The notes below the pieces were generated by a model. It had not been told where the DNA came from. It ran no database searches and worked only from the letters and a program-made list of their open reading frames with translations. Shown here one piece after another: positions 8,251 to 15,620 of a stretch of DNA of 64,000 nt. Position 1 is the first letter of the stretch. The number at the start of each line of letters is the position of its first letter. Made by a program: the position numbers and the translations under genes. The DNA lies in the NCBI GenBank assembly GCA_904374465.1, contig CAJFFY010000001.1:1-64000 (forward strand), read 5' to 3'. The DNA comes from an uncultured Subdoligranulum sp. (GTDB lineage Bacteria; Bacillota; Clostridia; Oscillospirales; Ruminococcaceae).

Positions 8251-8468
8251 AAAAACCGGCTTGAAAACCGGCACAAGATGCAATATAATATCATATTGCA
8301 TATGCACAGCGCAACACACCCATCCGGGTGTGACAGTCCCGCGCCTGTTCGGTCGCGAGCCCAGGTCCAATACGTGCCGCGTATTGCCTTCGGCGAAGAG
8401 CCCTTTCGCCGACCCATGCCCTGGCTGGACGTTCGGATTCGGTTACTGATGCGCTTCGCGCCTCTGTG
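8251..8468 (-). promoter_or_regulatory. Lysine riboswitch (L-box) with expression platform
   Basis: The minus-strand leader of asd carries the L-box hallmarks in order: AGAGGCGCG, CAGTAAC, GGCGAAAGG, TCGCCGAAGG, then the CTGTCACACCC...GGGTGTG arm. P1 closes with CACAG (8464-8468) and CTGTG (8305-8309). It is followed by a perfect 8-bp hairpin (8279-8300) and a terminator, CCGGTT-loop-AGCCGG with seven T (8251-8271). Lysine binding should favour termination and lower asd-dapA-dapB expression. Confidence 0.93.
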
Positions 8469-8477
8469 TTTTCGTTT

Positions 8478-8506
8478 ATTATAGTATTCCGACACACGAT
8501 TGTCAA
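8478..8506 (-). promoter_or_regulatory. Consensus sigma-A promoter of the lysine operon
   Basis: On the minus strand a perfect TTGACA (8501-8506), a 17-base spacer and a perfect TATAAT (8478-8483). The start site falls just before the L-box P1 helix. Such a strong promoter fits control by downstream termination. Confidence 0.92.
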
Positions 8507-8525
8507 CGTAAAAAGGAAGAAAACC

Positions 8526-9554
8526 ATGCTGAAAAAGGATTTTTGGTACGACCTCCCCAAAGAACTGATTGCCCAGGAGCCGGCTGATCCGCGGGACGCC
8601 GCCCGATTGATGGTTCTGAACCGCAACAACGACTCGATCGAGCATGCGATTTTTCATGATTTGCCCCGCTATCTGGAGCCCGGCGATCTTCTGGTTGTCA
8701 ACAATTCCAAGGTATTACCCGCCCGTTTGTTGGGGACGAAAGTGCCCACTGGTGCCGTCTGCGAGTTGCTTCTGTTGCGCCAGGTTCGGGGTGATACATG
8801 GGAATGCCTGGCTCGTCCCGGCAAGCGGATGCAGGCCGGCACCAAAGTGGAGTTCGGCGACGGCACACTGACCGCCGTGGTGGACGAAACCATGCCGGAC
8901 GGCAATAAGTTTGTCACCTTTTCTTATGACACCGAAACCCTCTATGAAAAGCTGGATGAGTTCGGCAAAATGCCCCTTCCGCCTTATATTACCAAGCAGT
9001 TGGAAGACCAGAGCCAGTACCAGACCGTCTATGCCAAAGAGCTGGGCAGTGCAGCCGCACCCACTGCCGGACTGCATTTCACGCCGGAACTTCTTGATAC
9101 CATCCGTTCCAAGGGCGTAAACATTGCCGAAGTAACACTGCACGTGGGGCTGGGCACTTTCCGTCCCGTTAATGAAGATGAAATCGAAGATCATCAGATG
9201 CACAGCGAATGGTACTCAGTCAGCGAGGAAACTGCTGCCGCCATCAACGCCACCCGCGCCGCGGGCCACCGTGTCATTGCCGTTGGAACCACCAGTTGCC
9301 GCACGCTGGAAGCGGTATGGGCCAAGTACGGAAAAATTGTTCCTTGCAGCGGCAACACCGACATCTTTATTTATCCCGGCATTGCTTTGCACGCCATCGA
9401 TGGCATGATCACCAACTTCCATCTTCCCGAAAGTACCCTGATTATGCTGATTTCTGCCTTTTATGGGTACGAAAAAACCATGGCAGCCTACAAAGTTGCA
9501 GTGCAGGAAAAGTATCGGTTCTTCAGCTTTGGCGATGCCATGCTGATTCTGTAA
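8526..9554 (+). CDS. queA: S-adenosylmethionine:tRNA ribosyltransferase-isomerase
   Basis: It transfers and isomerises the ribosyl group of SAM onto preQ1 in tRNA, giving epoxyqueuosine at wobble position 34. The 342-residue protein has the QueA signatures FWYDLPKELIAQEP near the start, NNSKVLPARL (about 60-70), AAPTAGLHFT and the C-terminal NFHLPESTLIMLISAF. The start was set at ATG 8526 after AAAAGGAAG; the frame extends upstream only into the L-box promoter region. It is grouped with tgt, which performs the preceding base-exchange step. Confidence 0.96.
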   Translation: MLKKDFWYDLPKELIAQEPADPRDAARLMVLNRNNDSIEHAIFHDLPRYLEPGDLLVVNNSKVLPARLLGTKVPTGAVCELLLLRQVRGDTWECLARPGKRMQAGTKVEFGDGTLTAVVDETMPDGNKFVTFSYDTETLYEKLDEFGKMPLPPYITKQLEDQSQYQTVYAKELGSAAAPTAGLHFTPELLDTIRSKGVNIAEVTLHVGLGTFRPVNEDEIEDHQMHSEWYSVSEETAAAINATRAAGHRVIAVGTTSCRTLEAVWAKYGKIVPCSGNTDIFIYPGIALHAIDGMITNFHLPESTLIMLISAFYGYEKTMAAYKVAVQEKYRFFSFGDAMLIL

Positions 9555-9574
9555 GAGAATCGTCCCCTAAAAGG

Positions 9575-9652
9575 TTGACTTCTTCGGCAGCTTCCTCTAT
9601 AATATGCCAGGACAAGGCGGTGCAGGGATTGACCTTGCACCGCCTGCTTTTT
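9575..9652 (+). promoter_or_regulatory. Strong promoter followed at once by a terminator-like hairpin
   Basis: TTGACT (9575-9580), a 17-base spacer and TATAAT (9598-9603) make a near-perfect promoter between queA and tgt. Starting about ten bases later, AGGCGGTGCA (9615-9624) pairs with TGCACCGCCT (9636-9645) and is followed by GCTTTTT. A transcript would begin with a terminator-like hairpin, so this may be an attenuator for tgt, a queA terminator, or the source of a ~45-nt RNA. Confidence 0.75.
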
Positions 9653-9681
9653 AAGAATTATGGATACGGAGAGAACAATTC

Positions 9682-10815
9682 ATGCCTTACCGCCTTATCA
9701 AACAGGAGGGCGCCGCCCGCCGTGGTGAATTCACCACGGTGCACGGCACTGTGCAAACCCCTGCCTTCCAGAATGTTGCCACCGCCGCTGCCATCAAAGG
9801 CGGCCTATCGGCATTGGATCTGAAGGAGATCCGCGCACAGGTTATGCTGTGCAACACCTACCATCTGCACCTGCGTCCCGGGGACCAAGTGGTGGCTGAT
9901 CTGGGAGGGCTGCACAAATTTACCCGCTGGAATGGGCCCATTCTGACGGACAGCGGTGGATTTCAGGTATTCAGTCTGGCCAAATTGCGCCAGATCACCG
10001 AAGAGGGCGTAACCTTTAATTCGCATTTGGACGGCCATCGCATTTTCATGGGACCGGAGCAGAGCATGCAGATTCAGGCCAACCTGGGTTCCACCATTGC
10101 CATGGCCTTCGACGAATGTGTGGAGAACCCGGCCACCTACGAATATGCCAAAAACAGCTGTGCCCGTACCGCCCGCTGGCTGCTACGCTGCAAGGCTGAA
10201 ATGGCACGCCTAAAGCACGAAGAGAAAGCAGTCAATCCAGACCAGCTGTTGTTTGGCATCAACCAGGGCTGCACATTCAGAGATTTGCGCGTGGAGCACA
10301 TGAAGCAGATTGCCGAATACGATCTGGACGGATATGCCATCGGCGGTTTGGCAGTGGGGGAGCCGGCTGAGGTTATGTATGACATTATCTCTGCCGTGGA
10401 GCCTTTTGCCCCGAAGGATAAAATCCGTTATCTGATGGGGGTCGGTACCCCGGGTAATATCATCGAAGCGGTATATCGCGGCGTCGATTTGTTTGACTGC
10501 GTTATGCCCAGCCGTAACGCACGTCACGGGCATCTGTTCACCTGGGACGGCATCATCAACATCAAGAACCTGAAATACGAGCGGGATGAATCTCCCATCG
10601 ATCCCCACTGCGATTGCCCGGTATGCCGGAATTTCTCCCGTGCCTACATCCGTCATCTGCAAAAGGCGGATGAAATGCTCGGTATGCGCCTGGCTGTCAT
10701 GCACAATCTCTATTTCTATAATCATCTGATGGAACGCATCCGCGAGGCTTTGGACAACGGAACTTTCCAGCAGTTCCATGACACCTACGTCCACAAACTG
10801 GATACCCGCATCTGA
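9682..10815 (+). CDS. tgt: tRNA-guanine(34) transglycosylase
   Basis: It swaps guanine 34 for preQ1 in tRNAs with GUN anticodons. The TIM-barrel protein of 377 residues has the catalytic aspartate in LTDSGGFQVFSL (D90), the second catalytic region DLFDCVMPSRNARHG and the zinc site CDCPVC with a downstream histidine. RBS GGAGAG precedes the ATG. It follows queA but has its own promoter and leader hairpin. No queuosine-precursor genes (queC, D, E, F) are in the window. Confidence 0.97.
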   Translation: MPYRLIKQEGAARRGEFTTVHGTVQTPAFQNVATAAAIKGGLSALDLKEIRAQVMLCNTYHLHLRPGDQVVADLGGLHKFTRWNGPILTDSGGFQVFSLAKLRQITEEGVTFNSHLDGHRIFMGPEQSMQIQANLGSTIAMAFDECVENPATYEYAKNSCARTARWLLRCKAEMARLKHEEKAVNPDQLLFGINQGCTFRDLRVEHMKQIAEYDLDGYAIGGLAVGEPAEVMYDIISAVEPFAPKDKIRYLMGVGTPGNIIEAVYRGVDLFDCVMPSRNARHGHLFTWDGIINIKNLKYERDESPIDPHCDCPVCRNFSRAYIRHLQKADEMLGMRLAVMHNLYFYNHLMERIREALDNGTFQQFHDTYVHKLDTRI

Positions 10816-10853
10816 TTTTTGCGCGATTCCCGGCGTGAATTTAGGACAAACCC

Positions 10854-10882
10854 TTGCACTGGCGCCATAAATTCGATATAAT
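10854..10882 (+). promoter_or_regulatory. Sigma-A promoter of yajC
   Basis: TTGCAC (10854-10859), a 17-base spacer and TATAAT (10877-10882) lie about 35 bases before the yajC ATG. Confidence 0.85.
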
Positions 10883-10917
10883 AGAGAAAATCGTTTAATT
10901 TAAGGAGAACATCTGTC

Positions 10918-11256
10918 ATGATCCAGTTTTTGAGCACCGAATCCGCCAGCACCGGCGAGATGATCATCAGCCTGCTGCCGATGGTTCTGATTCTTGTTTT
11001 TATGTTCCTGATCATTTATATTCCTCAGAAGCGTCAGGACAAGAAAGATTCTGCCATGCGCAACTCCATCGAGATCGGCGACAAGGTCACCACCATTGGT
11101 GGCATTGTTGGCATCGTTTTCGCCATCAGCGATAAAGACGACACCCTGGTTGTGGAAACCGGCAGCGACCGCACCAAGATTCGCTTCCGTCGTTCTGCCA
11201 TTTCTTCGGTGGAAAAACTGGATGTAGGTGACTCCAAGGGCAACGCCAAGAAATAA
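10918..11256 (+). CDS. yajC: Preprotein translocase accessory subunit YajC
   Basis: YajC is a small single-span membrane protein associated with the SecDF-SecYEG translocon. The 112-residue product has one transmembrane helix (about 17-38) followed by the family motif PQKRQDKKDSAMRNSIEIGDKVTTIGG and a cytoplasmic beta-rich domain. The order queA-tgt-yajC is widely conserved in bacteria. A RBS (AAGGAGAA) precedes ATG 10918. No secD or secF follows; a strong terminator ends the unit. Confidence 0.95.
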   Translation: MIQFLSTESASTGEMIISLLPMVLILVFMFLIIYIPQKRQDKKDSAMRNSIEIGDKVTTIGGIVGIVFAISDKDDTLVVETGSDRTKIRFRRSAISSVEKLDVGDSKGNAKK

Positions 11257-11277
11257 AACCGGCAACAAACATAAATA

Positions 11278-11322
11278 AAGCACCCCCTTGCATAGGTTCT
11301 ACTGTGCAAGGGGGTGCTTTAT
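11278..11322 (+). terminator. Terminator of yajC, overlapping the next ribosome site
   Basis: AAAGCACCCCCTTGCA (11278-11293) pairs with TGCAAGGGGGTGCTTT (11305-11320). The 3' arm contains AGGGGG, the only plausible Shine-Dalgarno for the next gene at 11326. Confidence 0.88.
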
Positions 11323-11325
11323 TGT

Positions 11326-11775
11326 ATGTCTCATTCAGTCAAATCCATCCGAAAATCCCATCGTCCATCCTCCCATCCGATCGGTGGTCACAAACGTTCC
11401 TCCTCCAACAGGCTGGCCGAAGCAATGGTCCTGGCTTTGTTTGGCGGTGTTGCCCTATGTGTGCTATGTCTTGGGTTGTTCGCAATGCTCTTTACCACGA
11501 CTTCTTTGCCGCTCAACTTGGTTCGGCCGTTTGCCTGCACGGCCGCCGCAGTCGGCTCCATTGTTTCCGGCTTTCTCCTGGCCAAAAAAGTAGGCAGACA
11601 ATATCTGCTTTGCGGCCTTGGCTGCGGCGTGTTCTATGCCGTCTGTCAAACCGTCGCCGCTTTTGTGTGTAACGGGACTGTATTCCGACAGGGAAGTGAC
11701 CTGATGTTACCGCTTGCCTTGGTTTTGGGAAGCCTGTTTGGCAGCATGTTGGCCGCAGTGCGGGCGGTACGCTAA
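11326..11775 (+). CDS. TIGR04086-type membrane protein (YrzE-like)
   Basis: A 149-residue protein with a basic N-terminus and four hydrophobic helices (about 32-56, 62-85, 90-112 and 121-145), the pattern of the TIGR04086/YrzE family, common in spore-forming Firmicutes and of unknown function. ATG 11326 was chosen over GTG 11314 because AGGGGG at 11309-11314 is spaced for it. Its stop overlaps the start of the next gene (TAATG). The ribosome site lies in the preceding terminator hairpin, so translation may depend on how that hairpin folds. Confidence 0.75.
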   Translation: MSHSVKSIRKSHRPSSHPIGGHKRSSSNRLAEAMVLALFGGVALCVLCLGLFAMLFTTTSLPLNLVRPFACTAAAVGSIVSGFLLAKKVGRQYLLCGLGCGVFYAVCQTVAAFVCNGTVFRQGSDLMLPLALVLGSLFGSMLAAVRAVR

Positions 11776-12449
11776 TGCGCGCCGCCGCATCATTTTCCGG
11801 CCCACGCAACGCCTTGCGTGGAAGGCACCCTGCGGTGCACAAATCACACGGTGCATTACGTACTATACGGGAGCCGGTCTCTGTCCACGGCACCGTCTTT
11901 GGATGCGCAGCCGTCTTTCTGGTGGGATACTTGCCGGGCATTCTTTTGGGAAGGAACGGTACAACCACTCTCGGGCAGCAGCTGAGCACGTTTTACACTG
12001 CACAAGATCGCCTTATGGTATGGAGTGATCTATTTATAAGTCAGTCTGCCGCATTTTTTCTCCAGCTTCTTTCCGTTTGGCTATGTGGTTTCACCGCTTT
12101 CGGATTTGGTCTTTTGCTGCTGCTTTTTGCCGGAAAAGGACTTTTTCTCGGATTTTGTTCTGCCAATATTCTGACCTTGGAGGGAACCAACGCCTTGTGT
12201 CTCTATTGGATTTCCGATTGTTTGCCACAGGTGATGCTCCTCTTGTTGCTTCTGTGGCTGGCAGGTCATGCCACCGCACTGAGCCATGGAGTATTCCAAA
12301 GCATCTTTCTGGGTGGTGCCCCCCGCGGGCGGCTCATTGGCAACGCACGTCGACTCACCATTCGCTTTTTACTCTGTATCCCGATGTCGTGGTTTATCGG
12401 GTTGCTTTGCAGCGGCCTCTCCGTCCTCCTTGTCCGATTCTTTCTCTGA
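11775..12449 (+). CDS. spoIIM: SpoIIM-like polytopic membrane protein
   Basis: A 224-residue protein with a basic N-terminus of about 40 residues and at least five membrane helices. The blocks LCGFTAFGFGLLLLLFAGKG and SDCLPQVMLLLLLLWLAGHA resemble conserved blocks of SpoIIM, a component of the SpoIID-IIM-IIP machine that remodels septal peptidoglycan for engulfment. A neighbouring Xer-type recombinase recalls the B. subtilis spoIIM-fur-xerD order. The gene starts on the last base of the previous stop codon, indicating coupling. Its last 81 bases overlap the 3' end of the convergent recombinase. The family call is moderate because the sequence is divergent. Confidence 0.68.
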   Translation: MRAAASFSGPRNALRGRHPAVHKSHGALRTIREPVSVHGTVFGCAAVFLVGYLPGILLGRNGTTTLGQQLSTFYTAQDRLMVWSDLFISQSAAFFLQLLSVWLCGFTAFGFGLLLLLFAGKGLFLGFCSANILTLEGTNALCLYWISDCLPQVMLLLLLLWLAGHATALSHGVFQSIFLGGAPRGRLIGNARRLTIRFLLCIPMSWFIGLLCSGLSVLLVRFFL

Positions 12450-13460
12450 TTTTTTCGGTTCGATGAACTTTTGTCGTGCAAGGGGAGAGGCTTGTACGGC
12501 ATCTCGCAACTGTTGTTGGTTGATATGGGTATAAATCTGTGTGGTAGATACATTTTCGTGTCCCAGAATTTCTTTTAACGCCAACATATCCACACCGCCC
12601 TGGTACATGAGCGTTGCCGCAGTGTGGCGCAATTTATGGGGCGAGAACCCCCGTCCGGATAGCCCGGCGCTCTGCAGACACCTTGCCACAATTTGTTCCA
12701 CGCGCCGTGCCGTAAGGCGCTTTCCGGTCCGCTTGGAGACAAACAGCGCGTCCTTATCCACCAGACTTGGCAGCGAAGCCCGTACCTTACAGTAGCGATC
12801 CAAAGACTGTTTGCAAGCTTCATTCAAATAAACCAATCGTTCTTTTCCGCCTTTGCCGGTAATGCGAATGGTATCATCGCGGAAGTCGCCTAAATCAATT
12901 CCAATAAGCTCCGCCAGGCGCATACCGCAATTCAGGAATAAGGTAATGATGCAAAAATCCCGTTCATAGAAATCACTTTGTATATTATTTAGCAAAGATA
13001 AGCTTTCCGTTTCCGTCAAATATTTAGGCAACGTTTTTTTTGGTGACCCCAAGTTGATATTTTCTGTAGGATTTTGTGCAATTTTGTTGACCTGGTTACA
13101 CATATACCCGAAGAATCCCTTCAGCGCGCTGAGCTTACGTGCCCGGGCTTTTGGCCCATTGTCCGTGTTTCTGGCGTGGTCCAAATAAGCAAAAATATCA
13201 CGCTTTGTGATGGAAGCAATGTCCTTGGAAGTAATGTGTGTAAGATCGATTTCTTTAGGCGGAACTTGGGCCTCCACGCGATTCCAAGAGACCATCATAA
13301 AACGAAAAAAGCCTCGCAAGTCCAAATAGTATCCATTGACCGTCCGAGGCGAACGAAGTTTTACAAAATCAAGATAGTGCAGATATTCGATCACATCATC
13401 GGGAATATCCAAATAGGGTGCATGATGTCCCGGATTGACCGAATCAATATAGCTGCTCAT
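12369..13460 (-). CDS. Tyrosine recombinase, XerC/XerD type
   Basis: A 363-residue site-specific recombinase with a SAM-like N-terminal domain (about 20-130) and a catalytic domain carrying R171 (CGMRLAEL), a lysine in GKGGKERLVYL (about 196), H285 and R288 (HKLRHTAATLM), H311 (LGHENVSTTQIY) and the nucleophile Y320. This is a full active site. A charged, Lys/Glu-rich tail of about 25 residues extends beyond usual Xer proteins and is encoded in the segment overlapping the SpoIIM-like gene. ATG 13460 follows GAGGTG. It may be the chromosome-dimer resolvase (XerD/XerA type) or a codV-like protein; it carries no sign of being on a mobile element. Confidence 0.9.
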   Translation of the reverse strand: MSSYIDSVNPGHHAPYLDIPDDVIEYLHYLDFVKLRSPRTVNGYYLDLRGFFRFMMVSWNRVEAQVPPKEIDLTHITSKDIASITKRDIFAYLDHARNTDNGPKARARKLSALKGFFGYMCNQVNKIAQNPTENINLGSPKKTLPKYLTETESLSLLNNIQSDFYERDFCIITLFLNCGMRLAELIGIDLGDFRDDTIRITGKGGKERLVYLNEACKQSLDRYCKVRASLPSLVDKDALFVSKRTGKRLTARRVEQIVARCLQSAGLSGRGFSPHKLRHTAATLMYQGGVDMLALKEILGHENVSTTQIYTHINQQQLRDAVQASPLARQKFIEPKKSEKESDKEDGEAAAKQPDKPRHRDTE

Positions 13461-13674
13461 CAAAAAACACCTCAAGCATTTTTCCGATGCCGCCCACGCG
13501 CAAAGACCGTGGGCGGCATTTCTGGTTTTCATTGTAGCATAAATCCCTCTGCAGCGTCAATTTCACAGTTTTTCTGTTTTCAGAGCAGATCTCATCAAAT
13601 ACAATCCGTACAGAAATTGCATGCGTGCGAATATTTATACCATCGCGCTTCTTCAGGCGTTACTCCCTCCCTAA

Positions 13675-13702
13675 ATTTCGCTAAATTTACATTTAGCGAA
13701 AT
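13675..13702. repeat. Perfect 28-base palindrome (12-bp arms, 4-base centre)
   Basis: ATTTCGCTAAAT (13675-13686) and ATTTAGCGAAAT (13691-13702) flank TTAC. Read as 11-bp arms around a 6-bp centre, it has the 28-bp geometry of a dif-type Xer core site, 215 bases from the recombinase start. No T tail follows, so it is not a terminator. It could also be an operator for mgl or for the recombinase. Confidence 0.85.
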
Positions 13703-14146
13703 ACTATTTATGCCTGTTTAGGTCTGCCCTTTCCATTTTTCCCATCCTTTCTTTTGGATTCTGGATTAACTAGAGCCGAATCCTTCACTTTCCTCCCGCG
13801 GATTTTTTCTTTCCATGGGACTGCCCACAACAAACCTGCATTCGTTTTTATTTCTGCTGTTTGTTAATCCCGAAATTGTTTCTAATTCAAAAACGCTTTG
13901 CACGCCCTTCGCACTTCATCTTTCTCACGTATAAAACAAGCTATTCGCTCTTTGCCCTTTCCCTTGGCGGCATGAGGTAAAATATTTTTCGTTGCTCCTT
14001 TCCTTAATGAAAAGAAAGCCCATTTGTAGCACTACAAAAGTACCCTTCTGTACCTTTTTGACATCAATATTATGCACTCTGCACAATTTTTCTTTCCATT
14101 CTTTTTACATGTTGTTTTGTTTGGATAATTTTTTCACACTTCTTTC

Positions 14147-14160
14147 GGTGAAATTTCACC
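14147..14160. promoter_or_regulatory. 14-base palindrome GGTGAAATTTCACC upstream of mglB
   Basis: A perfect dyad about 92 bases before the mglB start, within the probable leader. Its size and symmetry suit a dimeric repressor operator, such as a sugar-responsive LacI-type factor, but no regulator gene is adjacent. Confidence 0.5.
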
Positions 14161-14252
14161 TTGTTTTTATTCTCGTTTTCTTTTACCATAAATAGTGTCA
14201 GGAGGAACCAGAAACGCCGGTTCCCCAAAATCAAATCAAAGGAGAAAAACGT

Positions 14253-15566
14253 ATGAAAAAAGCACTTGCATTGAGCATGGCTGCCGCAATGGCCTTGAGC
14301 CTGGCTGCCTGCGGTGGCTCTACTTCCAGCTCCACCGCTTCCACTGACAGCGCAGCTGCCGGCACCTCCGAAGCCGCTTCCGAAGCCTCTACCGAAGGCG
14401 GCACCGTTGCCAACAAAGACAAACCGCTGGTTTGGTTCAACCGTCAGCCCTCCAATAGCTCCACCGGTGAGCTGGATATGACCGCCCTGAACTTCAATGC
14501 CAACACCTACTACGTTGGTTTCGACGCCAACCAGGGTGCCGAACTGCAGGGCACCATGGTCTTGGATTACATCAAGGCTCACATTGATACCATCGACCGC
14601 AATGGCGACGGTGTTATCGGTTACGTTCTGGCAATCGGTGATATCGGCCACAACGACTCTATCGCCCGTACCCGTGGCGTTCGTGCTGCTCTGGGCACCG
14701 GTGTTGAGGTCGATGGCGCCATCAACAGCGATCCTGTTGGTACCAACGCCGACGGCAAGCAGAGCGCTGTACAGGACGGCACGCTGGAAGTGAACGGCAA
14801 GACCTACACCATCCGCGAGTTGGCCTCTCAGGAGATGAAGAACTCCGCCGGCGCCACTTGGGATGCCGCCACTGCCGGCAACGCCATCGGCACCTGGGCT
14901 TCTTCCTTCGGTGACCAGATCGACGTCGTAGTTTCCAACAACGACGGCATGGGCATGTCCATGTTCAACGCCTGGTCCAAAGAGAACCAGGTTCCCACCT
15001 TTGGCTACGATGCCAACGCTGACGCCGTTGCCGCTATTGCCGAAGGTTACGGCGGCACCATCAGCCAGCACGCTGACGTTCAGGCTTATCTGACCCTGCG
15101 TGTCATCCGTAACGCCCTTGACGGAGTTGACATCGATACCGGTATCGGCACCCCCGATGACGTGGGCAACGTCCTGAGCGACGACGTTTACGTCTACAAC
15201 GCCGATGAGCGTTCCTACTATGCCCTGAACGTCGCGGTCACCGCCGACAACTATCAGGACTTCACCGACTCCACCAAGGTTTACGCTCCTGTTTCCACGC
15301 AGCTTGATGCCACCGCTCATCCCACCAAGAGCGTTTGGCTCAACATCTACAACGCTGCCGATAACTTCCTGAGCGCAACCTACCAGCCCCTGCTGCAGAA
15401 CTACGACGATCTGCTGAACCTGAAGGTTGAGTACATCGGCGGTGACGGCCAGACCGAGGCGAACATCACCAACCGCCTGAGCAACCCCAGCCAGTACGAT
15501 GCCTTTGCCATCAACATGGTGAAGACCGACAACGCTGCTTCCTACACTGCCCTGCTGAGCCAGTGA
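14253..15566 (+). CDS. mglB: Galactose/glucose-binding lipoprotein, apparently circularly permuted
   Basis: The extracellular substrate-binding lipoprotein of the mgl importer. It has a signal peptide with lipobox LAAC (C20) and a Ser/Thr/Ala linker (21-56). The mature domain begins at KPLVWFNRQPS (57-67), which in E. coli MglB lies about 90 residues in. It then follows MglB order through DRNGDGVIGY (calcium-loop-like, 115-124), GHNDSIAR (132-139), SNNDGMGM (228-235) and GYDANADA (251-258) to the canonical end (322-337). After a linker (341-359) come residues 361-437, matching the canonical N-terminus: IYNAADNF (365-372) and FAINMVKTDNAASYTALL. Expected sugar contacts N63, H133, D135, R139, W203, N230, D253, D370 and F372 are kept. 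The length of 437 compares with about 330 for E. coli. RBS is AAAGGAG. Confidence 0.9.
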   Translation: MKKALALSMAAAMALSLAACGGSTSSSTASTDSAAAGTSEAASEASTEGGTVANKDKPLVWFNRQPSNSSTGELDMTALNFNANTYYVGFDANQGAELQGTMVLDYIKAHIDTIDRNGDGVIGYVLAIGDIGHNDSIARTRGVRAALGTGVEVDGAINSDPVGTNADGKQSAVQDGTLEVNGKTYTIRELASQEMKNSAGATWDAATAGNAIGTWASSFGDQIDVVVSNNDGMGMSMFNAWSKENQVPTFGYDANADAVAAIAEGYGGTISQHADVQAYLTLRVIRNALDGVDIDTGIGTPDDVGNVLSDDVYVYNADERSYYALNVAVTADNYQDFTDSTKVYAPVSTQLDATAHPTKSVWLNIYNAADNFLSATYQPLLQNYDDLLNLKVEYIGGDGQTEANITNRLSNPSQYDAFAINMVKTDNAASYTALLSQ

Positions 15567-15620
15567 TTCGGCCATCATTATTAATCGGCAAATTCCAATT
15601 CACTAACAAGTAATAACAGC

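Larger units (their letters stand above)
13461..14252. other. AT-rich intergenic region between the recombinase and mglB
   Basis: About 790 bases with no supported gene. It is more AT-rich than its surroundings and holds the 28-base palindrome at 13675-13702 and a 14-base palindrome at 14147-14160. A possible plus-strand promoter TTGACA (14058-14063), 18-base spacer, CACAAT (14082-14087) could start the mgl transcript, giving a leader of about 160 bases. A small 6-bp hairpin (GGAACC / GGTTCC, 14204-14224) lies just upstream of the mglB ribosome site AAAGGAG. A 67-codon frame at 13992-14195 has no ribosome site and low-complexity content, so it is not called. Confidence 0.6.

Noticed and set aside
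8200..8520. T-box leader before asd
   Set aside because: There is no GGTGG-ACCGCG core; the conserved blocks match the lysine riboswitch instead.
13992..14195. 67-codon frame upstream of mglB
   Set aside because: Phe/Leu-rich product of an AT-rich intergenic region with no ribosome site; it also overlaps the probable mgl promoter and palindrome.
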